This document shows, one piece after another, positions 17,418 through 26,043 of a stretch of 64,000 nucleotides of DNA. Under the pieces are notes generated by a model. It ran no database searches. It saw nothing but the letters and a program-made list of their open reading frames with translations, and was not told the DNA's origin. Source of the stretch: CAVQFB01 sp963711675. Its GTDB lineage: Bacteria > Acidobacteriota > Terriglobia > Terriglobales > Acidobacteriaceae. Every line of letters starts with the position of its first letter. Position 1 is the first letter of the stretch. Location: NCBI GenBank assembly GCA_963711675.1, contig CAVQFB010000002.1, positions 62,001 through 126,000 of the forward strand, in the 5' to 3' direction. Made by a program: the position numbers and the translations under genes.

Positions 17418-20195
17418 ATGACAAGACTCTCTCGTGCGCACGCCACGTGTGGGCCCTTGGTTAGCCCTCGCCCGCAGACTGCGCCCGTTCGTAAGGCCAA
17501 ACCCGCGAGCAATTTCACCTGGCTATTTGCACTGGTCTTGATGGCGCTGACGTTTGCTTCAGGTTGCGGAGGTGGGTCTGGTAGTTCGGGCGGTCCGTCC
17601 GCCCTGGCAGCTGTAAGTAACATTTCTGTTACACCCCAGGCCGCATCGGTTTCGGTTGGTTCCACGCAGCAGTTTCAACCGACCGCCAAGGATCAGAACG
17701 GGAATGTGATGTCGGGAATCAGCTTTGTCTTTTCCAGTTCCAGCGGTGTGGCTACCGTCGACAACACTGGCCTAGCGAAGGGCATGGCGGCAGGCACGAC
17801 CACGATCACAGTGAGCGCTGAGGGCAAGAGCGCAACCGCATCCTTGGTTGTTACCCCACCCCCACCAGTGTTGACTTCGATCACAGTCTCACCCACCGCA
17901 GCCTCGATTCAAACTGCAAGCACGCAGCAATTCACCGCCGTCGCCAAGGATCAGAATGGCGCGGGCATGACCGGAGTCGCGTTTACGTTCGAATCGAGCA
18001 ACCCTGGCGTCGCGACAATCGGCAACAGCGGCCTCGCTACCGGAGTGTCAGCGGGAAGCGCGCAGATTCGAGCCGCCGCGCAAGGCGTACAGAGCAATCC
18101 GGTGTCTCTGACGGTGACAACGCCGCCACCGGTTTTGACAAAAATCAGCGTGTCACCATCCACGGCCGCGATCCAGGTTGGGCAGCAGCAAAACTACACT
18201 GCAGTCGGCTATGACCAATTTAACAATGTGATGAACGGCCTTACTTTCGCATGGTCGTCAGACAACAGCGGTGCCATTGCGACAATCAACAATAACGTTG
18301 TAACCGGAGTGTCGGCAGGTACGGTTTACATCACCGCGTCGGTTGCAGGCGTCAGCAGCGCGCCAGCTTTGCTGACTGTGCTGCCACCTCCGCCCACGTT
18401 GACAACAATTGTGGTGACGCCAACCACGTCCTCTATTTTTACGGGCGGAACGCAGCAGTTTACGGCGGTGGGATATGACCAAAACGGAGCCCCGATGAGC
18501 GGGATTGCGTTTGCGTGGTCCAGCAGCACCGGTAGCGCAACGATCAACAGCGAGGGACTGGCGAGCGGATTGTCAGCCGGTACCGCGCAGATCACCGCAT
18601 CCGCGCAGGGGATAAAGAGCAACACCGCGACGTTGACGGTGGCGAAGGCGCCTTCGGTTCTGACCTCGATCAGCGTGTCGCCGACCACGGCTTCTATTCA
18701 GGCAGGGAATACGCAGCAGTTCACGGCGGTCGGGGTCGACCAGTACAACAATGTGATGACCGGGGTCACGTTTGCATGGGCAAGCTCTAACACGAGCGCC
18801 GCCACGGTAAGCAGCATCAACTCAGAGGGTAAGAATACGGGACTGGCGAAGGGGGTTGCCGCAGGTTCCACCCAGATCACAGCCTCTGCGCAAGGGGTGA
18901 CAAGCAACGCTGTCAATTTGACGGTCACCGCGCCGCCCCCGCCACCCCCGCCACCTGTGGTGACCACAATCACGGTCCTACCGGGTGCCGCCACAATCAA
19001 CGTTGGGTCGACGCAGCAATTTGTTGCTTTTGCTACGGACCAATACGGAATGGTGATGAGCGGGGTGTCATTCACCTGGACTGCGAGCGGTCCTGCAGTG
19101 ACTGTGGACGCTAAAGGCCTCGCCACTGGAATTTCCGCTGCCCACGTGCAGGTAACGGCGTCTGCTCAGGGTGTGAATGCGCCAGCATCCTTGACTATCG
19201 TGACACCGCCACCGCCAGGTCCGATCTCTGTATCAAGACTCTCGCCTCCTATAGCGCTGGTGGGGAGCGGGAATCTAGCTTCTCTAACCATCACGGGTAC
19301 CGGTTTTGCCAGCGGCGCAGTCGTAAATTTCGGTTCGAGCGTTCTGATCCCAGCTTCCATAAGTCCCACATCCATCATGGTAGCCGTGCCCGCAGCGGAA
19401 TTAACATCGGCCGCGACGCTCCCGGTGAGCGTGACAAATCCGGCGCCCAACGCGGGGACTTCGAACCAGTTACCTTTTGCAATTACCAATCAGGGATTTG
19501 TCTCCATCGACTTTGATGACGGATATCAGTCCATGTATGACAACGGCCTGCCCATTTTCAACGCTGCGGGACTCCGGACCACGCAGTACATCATTACGGG
19601 CCACGTCGGAACGCCTGAGTATGTCACCTGGGACGAGGTGCAGACGATGCTTGCCCAGGGGCATGAGATCGGCAATCACACGAGAACGCACCCCTACTTG
19701 ACCACGCTTACCGAAATGCAAATGCAGGATGAAATAGTTGGAGCACAGCAGGACTTCCTGGTGCAGGGCATCACACCGGTCACAGTCGCATATCCCTATG
19801 GGGACTACAACGCCGAGGTCGAGAGCGTAGTTCAGGCGGCAGGATTTCGCGGCGCTCGCTCCTCAGACCTGGGCTACGATTGCAACTTGCTGTTTACGCC
19901 ACCCGCCGGGTGTCACGGAGGCGTGTACTCCAATAAACCTCTCTACTTGTACAGTGAAGCTGCTGAAGCAGACATGAACACCACGATAAGCGACATCACC
20001 GGCTGGATCGATTATGCAACTGCGAACAAATTGTGGCTGATCATCCTTTTTCATCGAGTCGACGAGACCGGCAATCCCATCAGTGTGCCCCATGAACTTC
20101 TTGAGCAGACGGCGGACTACCTGATCCAACAAAAAGTCAATGTGGTGACGAACAGCGAAGGCATGATCATTGAAGATCTGAACGCGCAAAATTAG
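17418..20195 (+). CDS. Big2-repeat / IPT / CE4 polysaccharide deacetylase lipoprotein
   Basis: A 925-residue surface or periplasmic protein. A hydrophobic segment ends in a lipobox (ASGC, C50). Six Big2-type Ig-like repeats of about 85-90 residues follow (about 60-595), each opening with a variant of TSISVSPTTASIQAGNTQQF. Then come an IPT/TIG-like domain (about 600-690) and a C-terminal CE4 deacetylase domain (about 693-920) with DFDDGY and HEIGNHTRTHP, so the metal triad Asp-His-His is intact. The repeats probably hold the catalytic domain away from the membrane. It is the second deacetylase near the glycan synthase. Polyproline linkers separate some repeats. Confidence 0.88.
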   Translation: MTRLSRAHATCGPLVSPRPQTAPVRKAKPASNFTWLFALVLMALTFASGCGGGSGSSGGPSALAAVSNISVTPQAASVSVGSTQQFQPTAKDQNGNVMSGISFVFSSSSGVATVDNTGLAKGMAAGTTTITVSAEGKSATASLVVTPPPPVLTSITVSPTAASIQTASTQQFTAVAKDQNGAGMTGVAFTFESSNPGVATIGNSGLATGVSAGSAQIRAAAQGVQSNPVSLTVTTPPPVLTKISVSPSTAAIQVGQQQNYTAVGYDQFNNVMNGLTFAWSSDNSGAIATINNNVVTGVSAGTVYITASVAGVSSAPALLTVLPPPPTLTTIVVTPTTSSIFTGGTQQFTAVGYDQNGAPMSGIAFAWSSSTGSATINSEGLASGLSAGTAQITASAQGIKSNTATLTVAKAPSVLTSISVSPTTASIQAGNTQQFTAVGVDQYNNVMTGVTFAWASSNTSAATVSSINSEGKNTGLAKGVAAGSTQITASAQGVTSNAVNLTVTAPPPPPPPPVVTTITVLPGAATINVGSTQQFVAFATDQYGMVMSGVSFTWTASGPAVTVDAKGLATGISAAHVQVTASAQGVNAPASLTIVTPPPPGPISVSRLSPPIALVGSGNLASLTITGTGFASGAVVNFGSSVLIPASISPTSIMVAVPAAELTSAATLPVSVTNPAPNAGTSNQLPFAITNQGFVSIDFDDGYQSMYDNGLPIFNAAGLRTTQYIITGHVGTPEYVTWDEVQTMLAQGHEIGNHTRTHPYLTTLTEMQMQDEIVGAQQDFLVQGITPVTVAYPYGDYNAEVESVVQAAGFRGARSSDLGYDCNLLFTPPAGCHGGVYSNKPLYLYSEAAEADMNTTISDITGWIDYATANKLWLIILFHRVDETGNPISVPHELLEQTADYLIQQKVNVVTNSEGMIIEDLNAQN

Positions 20196-20601
20196 GGCTT
20201 AGAGTCTTCCTGCAGCATCGAAGTGCTGAGACTTAACCTCCGCGCACGGCTCGCCCGTTTCTCTTCGCCATGGCCTCGGCGGCCCTCCCGCGAATTAGCA
20301 CATAAACCAATCCGGTTGGGACCCTTGTCCAAGCGCCTCCGCGTTCGACATCGAAAACTGTTGTGTGCAGTTCAGTAATCTGAACACATCGGCGTATAAA
20401 AAGCTCGACACATGGAAGTCAACGGTGCCGCGAAAGATCGAAGCGACAGAATTGCAACCCGCGAGGCTCGTGAATTGTCCGTAGCAGATCGAGCGCCATA
20501 GCACGAATAGTGTGCCTCTGCTGATCCATTTTTACGAACCTTTACACTTCCTTGACGATTCTCTACGCACTTCTCTCCGCCTCGCCATGTGACTGTTATG
20601 T
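20196..20601. other. Intergenic stretch, no gene seen
   Basis: About 400 bp between the deacetylase stop and the aminotransferase frame. A 78-codon minus-strand frame exists but has no ribosome-binding site or recognisable domain. The promoter of the polyketide operon is probably in the right half; no clear boxes were assigned. Confidence 0.45.
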
Positions 20602-22080
20602 TTGGCAACGCAACCGATCGAGATTGGCATCGGAGTTGAAAACAGCAGCTTCACTCCAGAGATGGTTTCTCACTTGCAAATCACGAGTGACGATGTCGGT
20701 GTCCCCCATGAGCCTTCTTTCATGACTACAACTGCTGTTCGAAGCCGGATCGACCCTTATTCCGCCCATGTAAATCCACAGTGGGTGAGGCTCCTGGAAA
20801 TTCTCGAAATGAATGTCCGGTGGGAGCGATGCTCCGGCTGTGAGCTGTTCGACTCGGATCGTCGCCGGGTTCTCGATTTTCTATCTGGCTATGGTGTGCA
20901 CAACGTGGGGCATAACCATCCCGCGGCAGTCGCTGCAGTTCGCGAGGAACTCGAACGCTGCGGACCTGCGATGATCCAGTCCCATGCACCCGAGCTTGCC
21001 GGGGAGTTGGCGGAGCGGCTGTGTAATCTTGCAGGCGGAAACCTCACAAAAGTGTATTTTGGGAGCTCAGGCAGCGAGGGGATTGAAGCAGCCATAAAAT
21101 TTGCTCGCGCGCATACGGACCGCCCCGGCCTTCTGTACGCCGTCGGCGCATTCCACGGCCTGACCTGCGGGGCGCTTTCCTTGATGGGGGACCCGTTTTG
21201 GCGCGAGGGTTTTGGTCCTCTGCTGCCGGATACTTCCGCGGTTCCATTCAACGACCTGGAAGCGCTTGAGAGACTACTGTCCACGCGCCATTTTGCGGCA
21301 TTCGTTTGCGAGCCGATCCAGAGTGAGGCAGGGGTTCGCCTCCCCGCCGCCGATTATTGGCGAAACGCTGAAGCTCTCTGCCGCCGCTACGGAACTCTCC
21401 TGGTGCTGGATGAAGTCCAGACCGGGCTTCACCGCACGGGCCCGTTTCTGGCTTCTCATCTGTATGGTGTGAAACCGGACATGGTCGTGCTCGCGAAGGC
21501 GTTGAGTGGCGGGCTCATCCCGGTGAGTGCGGTTCTGATGACCGAGGAGATCTACTCCTCGACCTACAGTTCGCTGAAGCGCTCGATTATTCACACCTCG
21601 ACGTTCAGTGAGAACGGCCTGGCCATGCGCGCGGGTCTGGCGACACTCGACGTACTGGACGCGGAAAATCTTGGCGATCGAGCCGCCCGTTTGGGCGAGC
21701 AACTGCGGACACGCCTGACCGAAGCGTTAAGCGGTTACGAGATGATCAAATCGGTTCGGGGCGAAGGTCAGCTTTCCGGAATCGAATTCGAAGCGCCCCA
21801 GAAGCTAAGGCTGAAGATACCGTTCCAGTCTTTCATGCGGATACATCCAGCGATGTTCGGCCAGATCGTGGTCATGCGATTGTTCCGGGACCACGGAATC
21901 CTCACTCAAATCTGCGGCAACAATTTCCTGGTATTGAAGGTCGCGCCTCCTCTGATCGTCAGCGAGCAGCAAATTGACGAATTCGTGGTGGCGATTCGGC
22001 AGGTCATGGAACTGGCCCACACCTCCAGTTCGTTCTGGTCGGAGGCGCTAGGACTGGCGAAGAGAGCCATCAACCTCTGA
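20602..22080 (+). CDS. Class III (acetylornithine/ornithine-type) PLP aminotransferase
   Basis: A fold type I aminotransferase transferring an amino group between an omega-amine or amino acid and an oxo acid. It shows SGYGVHNVGHNHP, the PLP-phosphate motif GSSGSEGIEAAIK, LDEVQTG and the PLP lysine in LAKALSGG (K299 counted from TTG 20602). The start is uncertain: TTG 20602 lacks a good ribosome-binding site and ATG 20662 or ATG 20722 would also keep the core. The gene precedes the type III polyketide synthase by 57 bp on the same strand, so it may add or remove an amino group in that pathway. The substrate is unknown. Confidence 0.85.
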   Translation: MATQPIEIGIGVENSSFTPEMVSHLQITSDDVGVPHEPSFMTTTAVRSRIDPYSAHVNPQWVRLLEILEMNVRWERCSGCELFDSDRRRVLDFLSGYGVHNVGHNHPAAVAAVREELERCGPAMIQSHAPELAGELAERLCNLAGGNLTKVYFGSSGSEGIEAAIKFARAHTDRPGLLYAVGAFHGLTCGALSLMGDPFWREGFGPLLPDTSAVPFNDLEALERLLSTRHFAAFVCEPIQSEAGVRLPAADYWRNAEALCRRYGTLLVLDEVQTGLHRTGPFLASHLYGVKPDMVVLAKALSGGLIPVSAVLMTEEIYSSTYSSLKRSIIHTSTFSENGLAMRAGLATLDVLDAENLGDRAARLGEQLRTRLTEALSGYEMIKSVRGEGQLSGIEFEAPQKLRLKIPFQSFMRIHPAMFGQIVVMRLFRDHGILTQICGNNFLVLKVAPPLIVSEQQIDEFVVAIRQVMELAHTSSSFWSEALGLAKRAINL

Positions 22081-22137
22081 CCAGAATCACTACTAGAGCA
22101 GGCATTCCATTGAAGATTAGTTAGACCGAAATCAAGC

Positions 22138-23187
22138 ATGCAAATTGTCAGCGCCGCGAGCGCGTTTCCCGCACATTATTACCGGCAACAGGAATTGCTT
22201 GCCGCTCTCCAGCAGTACTGGGGAGATCGCATTTCTAACCCCGAAGTTCTGGCGCGGCTCCATCGTCAGATCGGTGTCGACGGCCGATTCCTCTCACTGC
22301 CGATGGAAGCTTATCCGAAGCTTAAGACCTGGGGCGAAGCCAACGACCACTGGATTCGGACCGCTCAGCAGTTGGGAGAAGAAGCCATTTCGAAGGCACT
22401 TGTGGAAGCGGGTGTCGATCCGAGCAGTCTGGGTGCGTTCTTCTTCACTTCGATCACAGGCATTTGCAGCCCTTCGATCGACGCGTTGCTCATCAACCGT
22501 CTGGGATTATGCCGAAATATTCGCCGGGTGCCGATCTTCGGGCTGGGTTGTGTGGCTGGTGCAGCGGCGATCTCCCTCGCGGCAGATTATGTACGCGCCT
22601 ATCCCGGTCAGGCCGCGGTGGTGCTGGCCGTGGAGCTCTGCTCGCTTACGCTTCAGCGCGACGACCTTTCCATGGCGAATCTGATTTCCTCAGGATTGTT
22701 TGGGGACGGTGCGGGCGCGGTGATCGTAGCAGGCACGGACTGCGCTTTGCCGGGCCCAGAAATCCTCGCTACTCGCTCTGTGTTTTATCCGGAGACAGAA
22801 GAGATGATGGGTTGGGAGGTATCCGAAAAAGGATTTCGAATCGTTCTTTCGCGCGAAGTACCCGATCTGATTCGCAAAAATCTCTCCTCTGACGTGAAGA
22901 CATTCCTGGGTGAGGAGGGATATGAACTCTCGGACATCGGCAACTGGGTTTTGCATACGGGCGGACCGAAGATCCTGGAAGCTACTGCGGATGCGCTGGG
23001 ACTAAAGAACGGCGAACTCGACGTCTCGTGGGAATGCCTGCGCCGAACCGGCAACCTCTCCTCGGCCTCGGTGCTGGTAGTGCTCGAAGAAGTGATGAAG
23101 AATCGGCGTCCCAAGCCAGGGACGCTTGGTTTGTTGGCGGCGATGGGCCCCGGCTTCTGCTCAGAATTGGTGTTGCTGCGATGGTAG
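22138..23187 (+). CDS. Type III polyketide synthase (chalcone synthase-like)
   Basis: A homodimeric thiolase-fold enzyme that extends an acyl-CoA starter with malonyl-CoA to alkylpyrones, alkylresorcinols or phloroglucinols. The catalytic triad is visible: C138 in GLGCVAGA, H273 in VLHTGG and N306 in TGNLSS. The late GPGFCSELVLL motif is typical of the family. At 349 residues it is normal length. KAS III (FabH) is the alternative, but the asparagine context and the GPGFCSE end favour type III PKS. Its stop overlaps the next ATG by 7 bp (ATGGTAG), so the FAD oxidoreductase is translationally coupled. Confidence 0.87.
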   Translation: MQIVSAASAFPAHYYRQQELLAALQQYWGDRISNPEVLARLHRQIGVDGRFLSLPMEAYPKLKTWGEANDHWIRTAQQLGEEAISKALVEAGVDPSSLGAFFFTSITGICSPSIDALLINRLGLCRNIRRVPIFGLGCVAGAAAISLAADYVRAYPGQAAVVLAVELCSLTLQRDDLSMANLISSGLFGDGAGAVIVAGTDCALPGPEILATRSVFYPETEEMMGWEVSEKGFRIVLSREVPDLIRKNLSSDVKTFLGEEGYELSDIGNWVLHTGGPKILEATADALGLKNGELDVSWECLRRTGNLSSASVLVVLEEVMKNRRPKPGTLGLLAAMGPGFCSELVLLRW

Positions 23188-24317
23188 GGACGCTGCCTGG
23201 CTCTACCGACGTTTTCGTTGCAGGAGGCGGGCCAGCAGGATTGGCAACAGCAATCGCAGCGCGCCGGCACGGGCTGGAAGTGCTGGTTGCCGATGGTGCC
23301 CTCGCGCCGATTGATAAACCTTGTGGCGAAGGATTGATGCCCGATGGTGTCCAGGCCCTGAGAGATCTGGGTATTACGCTGCCCGAAGGATGTGCCTACC
23401 CGTTTCGCGGTATCCGCTTCTTGAGCGAATCCTTGAAGGCCGAAGCTCGCTTTCCGTCCGGTACGGCATACGGAATCCGACGAACTGATCTGCACCGCGT
23501 CATGGTGGATCATGCCGCGGCTGTGGGTGTACGCATGGTGTGGCAGTCGGCAGTGAGTAGCCTGCAACCCGGGGGCGTCGTAGTAGGCGGGAAGTTAGTT
23601 CGCGCGCGTTGGATTGTCGGTGCGGATGGCGCCAGTTCAAGAATCCGGCAGTGGGCGCATCTGGCTCCGCATTGGCAGAAAGAAATGCGATTTGCATTTC
23701 GACGCCACTACCGGGTGAGGCCCCATAGCGACTTCATGGAACTGTATTGGGGCCGGCACTGCCAGATTTATGTGACCCCGGTGGGCGAGGAAGAGATCTG
23801 TGTTGCGGTAGTCTCCGCAAGTTCTCGTTTGCGACTTGAAGAGGCGCTGATGGAATTTCCAGAACTGGCGGGCCGACTTCGGGGCGCGAAGCATGGTTCG
23901 GCAGAGCGCGGAGCAATCACCGTGAGCCGACGATTGCGGCGTGTTTGTCGCGAGCGCACAGTTCTGGTAGGGGACGCTTCGGGCGGGGTCGATGCCATTA
24001 CGGGAGAGGGTTTGTGCCTGGCCTTCAAGCAAGCGGCGATCCTCGCGGATTGCCTTGCCTCTGGTGATCTGGAAAGGTATCAGTCTGAGCATCGCAAGCT
24101 GGCGTGGCGTCCAGCGCTGATGTCGCAACTGATGCTGCTGATGGCTCGAAGTGCTCCCCTAAGGCAGCGAGCGATGCTTGCATTTCAATCGGAACCCCGG
24201 CTGTTCGCAGGCCTGCTCGCCATGCATGTTGGTGTGGGATCTTTGACAGGTTCTGTGTCGAATGGGATCGCTTTGGGATGGCGCATCCTAAACCCTCGAA
24301 GAGAGGAAGCCTTGTGA
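23181..24317 (+). CDS. FAD-dependent oxidoreductase, geranylgeranyl-reductase/monooxygenase type
   Basis: A flavoprotein with an N-terminal Rossmann motif (VAGGGPAGLATAIAARR), a GADG motif at the strand following FAD contacts (RWIVGADGASS) and the third FAD motif VLVGDASGGVDAITGEG. This layout is shared by geranylgeranyl reductases, FixC and PHBH-type hydroxylases. Such enzymes often follow type III PKS genes and hydroxylate or reduce the product. ATG 23181 was chosen because it overlaps the PKS stop codon; the longer upstream frame lies inside the PKS gene in another frame. The YceI gene starts 2 bp after its stop. Confidence 0.85.
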   Translation: MVGTLPGSTDVFVAGGGPAGLATAIAARRHGLEVLVADGALAPIDKPCGEGLMPDGVQALRDLGITLPEGCAYPFRGIRFLSESLKAEARFPSGTAYGIRRTDLHRVMVDHAAAVGVRMVWQSAVSSLQPGGVVVGGKLVRARWIVGADGASSRIRQWAHLAPHWQKEMRFAFRRHYRVRPHSDFMELYWGRHCQIYVTPVGEEEICVAVVSASSRLRLEEALMEFPELAGRLRGAKHGSAERGAITVSRRLRRVCRERTVLVGDASGGVDAITGEGLCLAFKQAAILADCLASGDLERYQSEHRKLAWRPALMSQLMLLMARSAPLRQRAMLAFQSEPRLFAGLLAMHVGVGSLTGSVSNGIALGWRILNPRREEAL

Positions 24318-24319
24318 TC

Positions 24320-24922
24320 ATGATGAAGAAACTTGTTGTCATGCTAGCGCTGCTGCTTGCGGTGGCGGGACATCTGTCAGCTCAAACCGCCCAAGAAATT
24401 GTCCTCCAGTTGGACCCGGCGCAGACTGCGGCTGACTTCGGGCTTGAAGATGTCTTGCATTCGGTTCGCGGCAGTTTCGCGCTGAAACGCGGCGCGATCC
24501 GCTTTGATCCGACGACGGGAGTCGCTGGTGGCGAAGTTGTTTTCGACGCGACCAGTGGAAGCAGCGGAAACGGATCAAGAGACCACAAAATGCAGAAAGA
24601 CGTACTCGAGAGCCAGCGATATCCCGAGATTGTGTTTCGACCCGACCATGCCGAGGGAAAGATGGCCGCGACCGGACCTTCTCTGTTCCAGGTGCACGGA
24701 CAGTTTGGAATTCACGGCACTGAGCACGATGTGACTATCCCTGTAGAGGTGGACTTCCACGACAACCAATGGACGGCAAAAGCCACCTTCAAAGTGCCGT
24801 ACGTCAAGTGGGGGATGAAGAATCCGAGTTTACTTTTCCTGCGGGTAGGGGACTCGGTCAGTATTGCGTTTCGCGGTGCGGGCGATTTGTCGAACTCTTT
24901 TGAGAGAGCGGAGCGAAGGTAG
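24320..24922 (+). CDS. YceI-family periplasmic lipid-binding protein
   Basis: A 200-residue secreted protein with a signal peptide (MMKKLVVMLALLLAVAGHLSAQ) and a single YceI lipocalin-like barrel, seen in FDPTTGVAGGEVVFDA, RDHKMQKDVLESQRYP and VPYVKWGMKNPS. Members bind polyisoprenoids or other amphiphiles. GAGGAAG lies 10 bases before ATG 24320. It is the last gene of the polyketide operon (spacing 2 bp), so a role in binding or moving the lipid product across the periplasm is a reasonable inference. Confidence 0.88.
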   Translation: MMKKLVVMLALLLAVAGHLSAQTAQEIVLQLDPAQTAADFGLEDVLHSVRGSFALKRGAIRFDPTTGVAGGEVVFDATSGSSGNGSRDHKMQKDVLESQRYPEIVFRPDHAEGKMAATGPSLFQVHGQFGIHGTEHDVTIPVEVDFHDNQWTAKATFKVPYVKWGMKNPSLLFLRVGDSVSIAFRGAGDLSNSFERAERR

Positions 24923-25181
24923 CCCGAGCTACCAGGGGAATTGACCAGAGGATGCGCTTACCCTGCCGTGTGCATCTCGTTGCACATGAGCGGTGGCCTG
25001 GGCTCTAAGATATTGCAGCTTCGCGATCTAACTGTGGCAGGCGAAGTGCAAACATGAGGCGTGACTAGTTTTCAAATTCTGGGTCTGATTACTTTGGTAA
25101 TCAAGTTCGCGGACTGCTTCCTCTTGTGACCTAGCCCCACGGCCACTGAAGCGAGGATGAAAGCGTTGAGTATAGGGGGTA

Positions 25182-25928
25182 ATGAGGAACATGGGCTCTC
25201 GTCGCCAGCCACGCGCATCGTATACGCTGCCTGTCAGTATCTGTGGCACTGACCGAAAAGGGCGCGCCTTCATAGAGCGCGGAATCACGCAAAATATCAG
25301 CCGGGAGGGTGCTGCGATCGAGGGTGTTCGCTGCGCCATCGAGACGGGTGACACGGTCGTGCTCCGAAGCGGTTCGAGCACGGGACGCTTCCGCGTGGTA
25401 TGGGTACAAGAGCCAGGGCATGGCCAGCATAAGAAGGTTGGTCTTCTGCGATTGGCCTCCGCAGGCTTGACGGAGGACCCCAGCCTGCCCGCTGCCGCGC
25501 CCGACGAGTATGAGCACCCGCGGGTTCAGGTCAGGAGAAAGCACCTCCGCTATCGTCACGAGCTTGCTGCGGAACTGCGGCTTAAAGATGTGAAGATACC
25601 GATGTGGACGACGACTGAGAACCTGAGCGAGGGTGGCTGCTCGGTGCAAACGCCTCTGAGAGTGCCCGCGTCAACGGAACTCATTATCGGAGTCTGGGTT
25701 GACCAGGTGAGAATCTGGGCGCAGGGAATCGTGGTCAGTAGTGCTTATGGGCTGGGCACCGGGATCAAGTTCACGGACATGTCACACGAAAGCCGTCTGC
25801 TCCTGCGTGAATTCCTGAGCCGCCAAGGTCAGGAAGTGATCGACAGGCGGGAGTCCAATCAATCCCTGGAAGACCTGGAAGACTCTGGAATTGTCGCTGA
25901 ATTTGTGCAAGAACCAATGACGCGCTAA
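25182..25928 (+). CDS. Tandem PilZ-domain protein
   Basis: A cytoplasmic protein of 248 residues with two PilZ domains. The first has RRQPRASYTLPV with NISREGAAIEG (about residues 7-50). The second has RRKHLRYRHELAAEL with NLSEGGCSV (about 117-160). Each shows the RxxxR plus (D/N)xSxxG elements that bind cyclic di-GMP in family members, here with N in place of D. It is an isolated gene; a link to polysaccharide or pilus control is plausible but rests only on location. ATG 25182 follows GGGGG; ATG 25191 is an alternative. Confidence 0.8.
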   Translation: MRNMGSRRQPRASYTLPVSICGTDRKGRAFIERGITQNISREGAAIEGVRCAIETGDTVVLRSGSSTGRFRVVWVQEPGHGQHKKVGLLRLASAGLTEDPSLPAAAPDEYEHPRVQVRRKHLRYRHELAAELRLKDVKIPMWTTTENLSEGGCSVQTPLRVPASTELIIGVWVDQVRIWAQGIVVSSAYGLGTGIKFTDMSHESRLLLREFLSRQGQEVIDRRESNQSLEDLEDSGIVAEFVQEPMTR

Positions 25929-26043
25929 GACGGCAGAGGCTCAAACCTACCTTATGGCGAGTCACAAATGGGGAGTCCCTGATTCCCCGAATGGCCCTTG
26001 CCTTGTGCTACGATCGCAGTATCCCAACAGGAACAATAATCCC

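Noticed and set aside
17600..19200. Regular DNA repeats resembling a tandem array
   Set aside because: The period (about 255-270 bp) and frame match six Big2 protein repeats, so these are coding repeats and not CRISPR or satellite DNA.
22464..22892. 142-codon plus-strand frame inside the type III PKS gene
   Set aside because: It is another frame of the PKS gene, whose Cys-His-Asn triad is intact; the alternative product is Arg/Gly rich.
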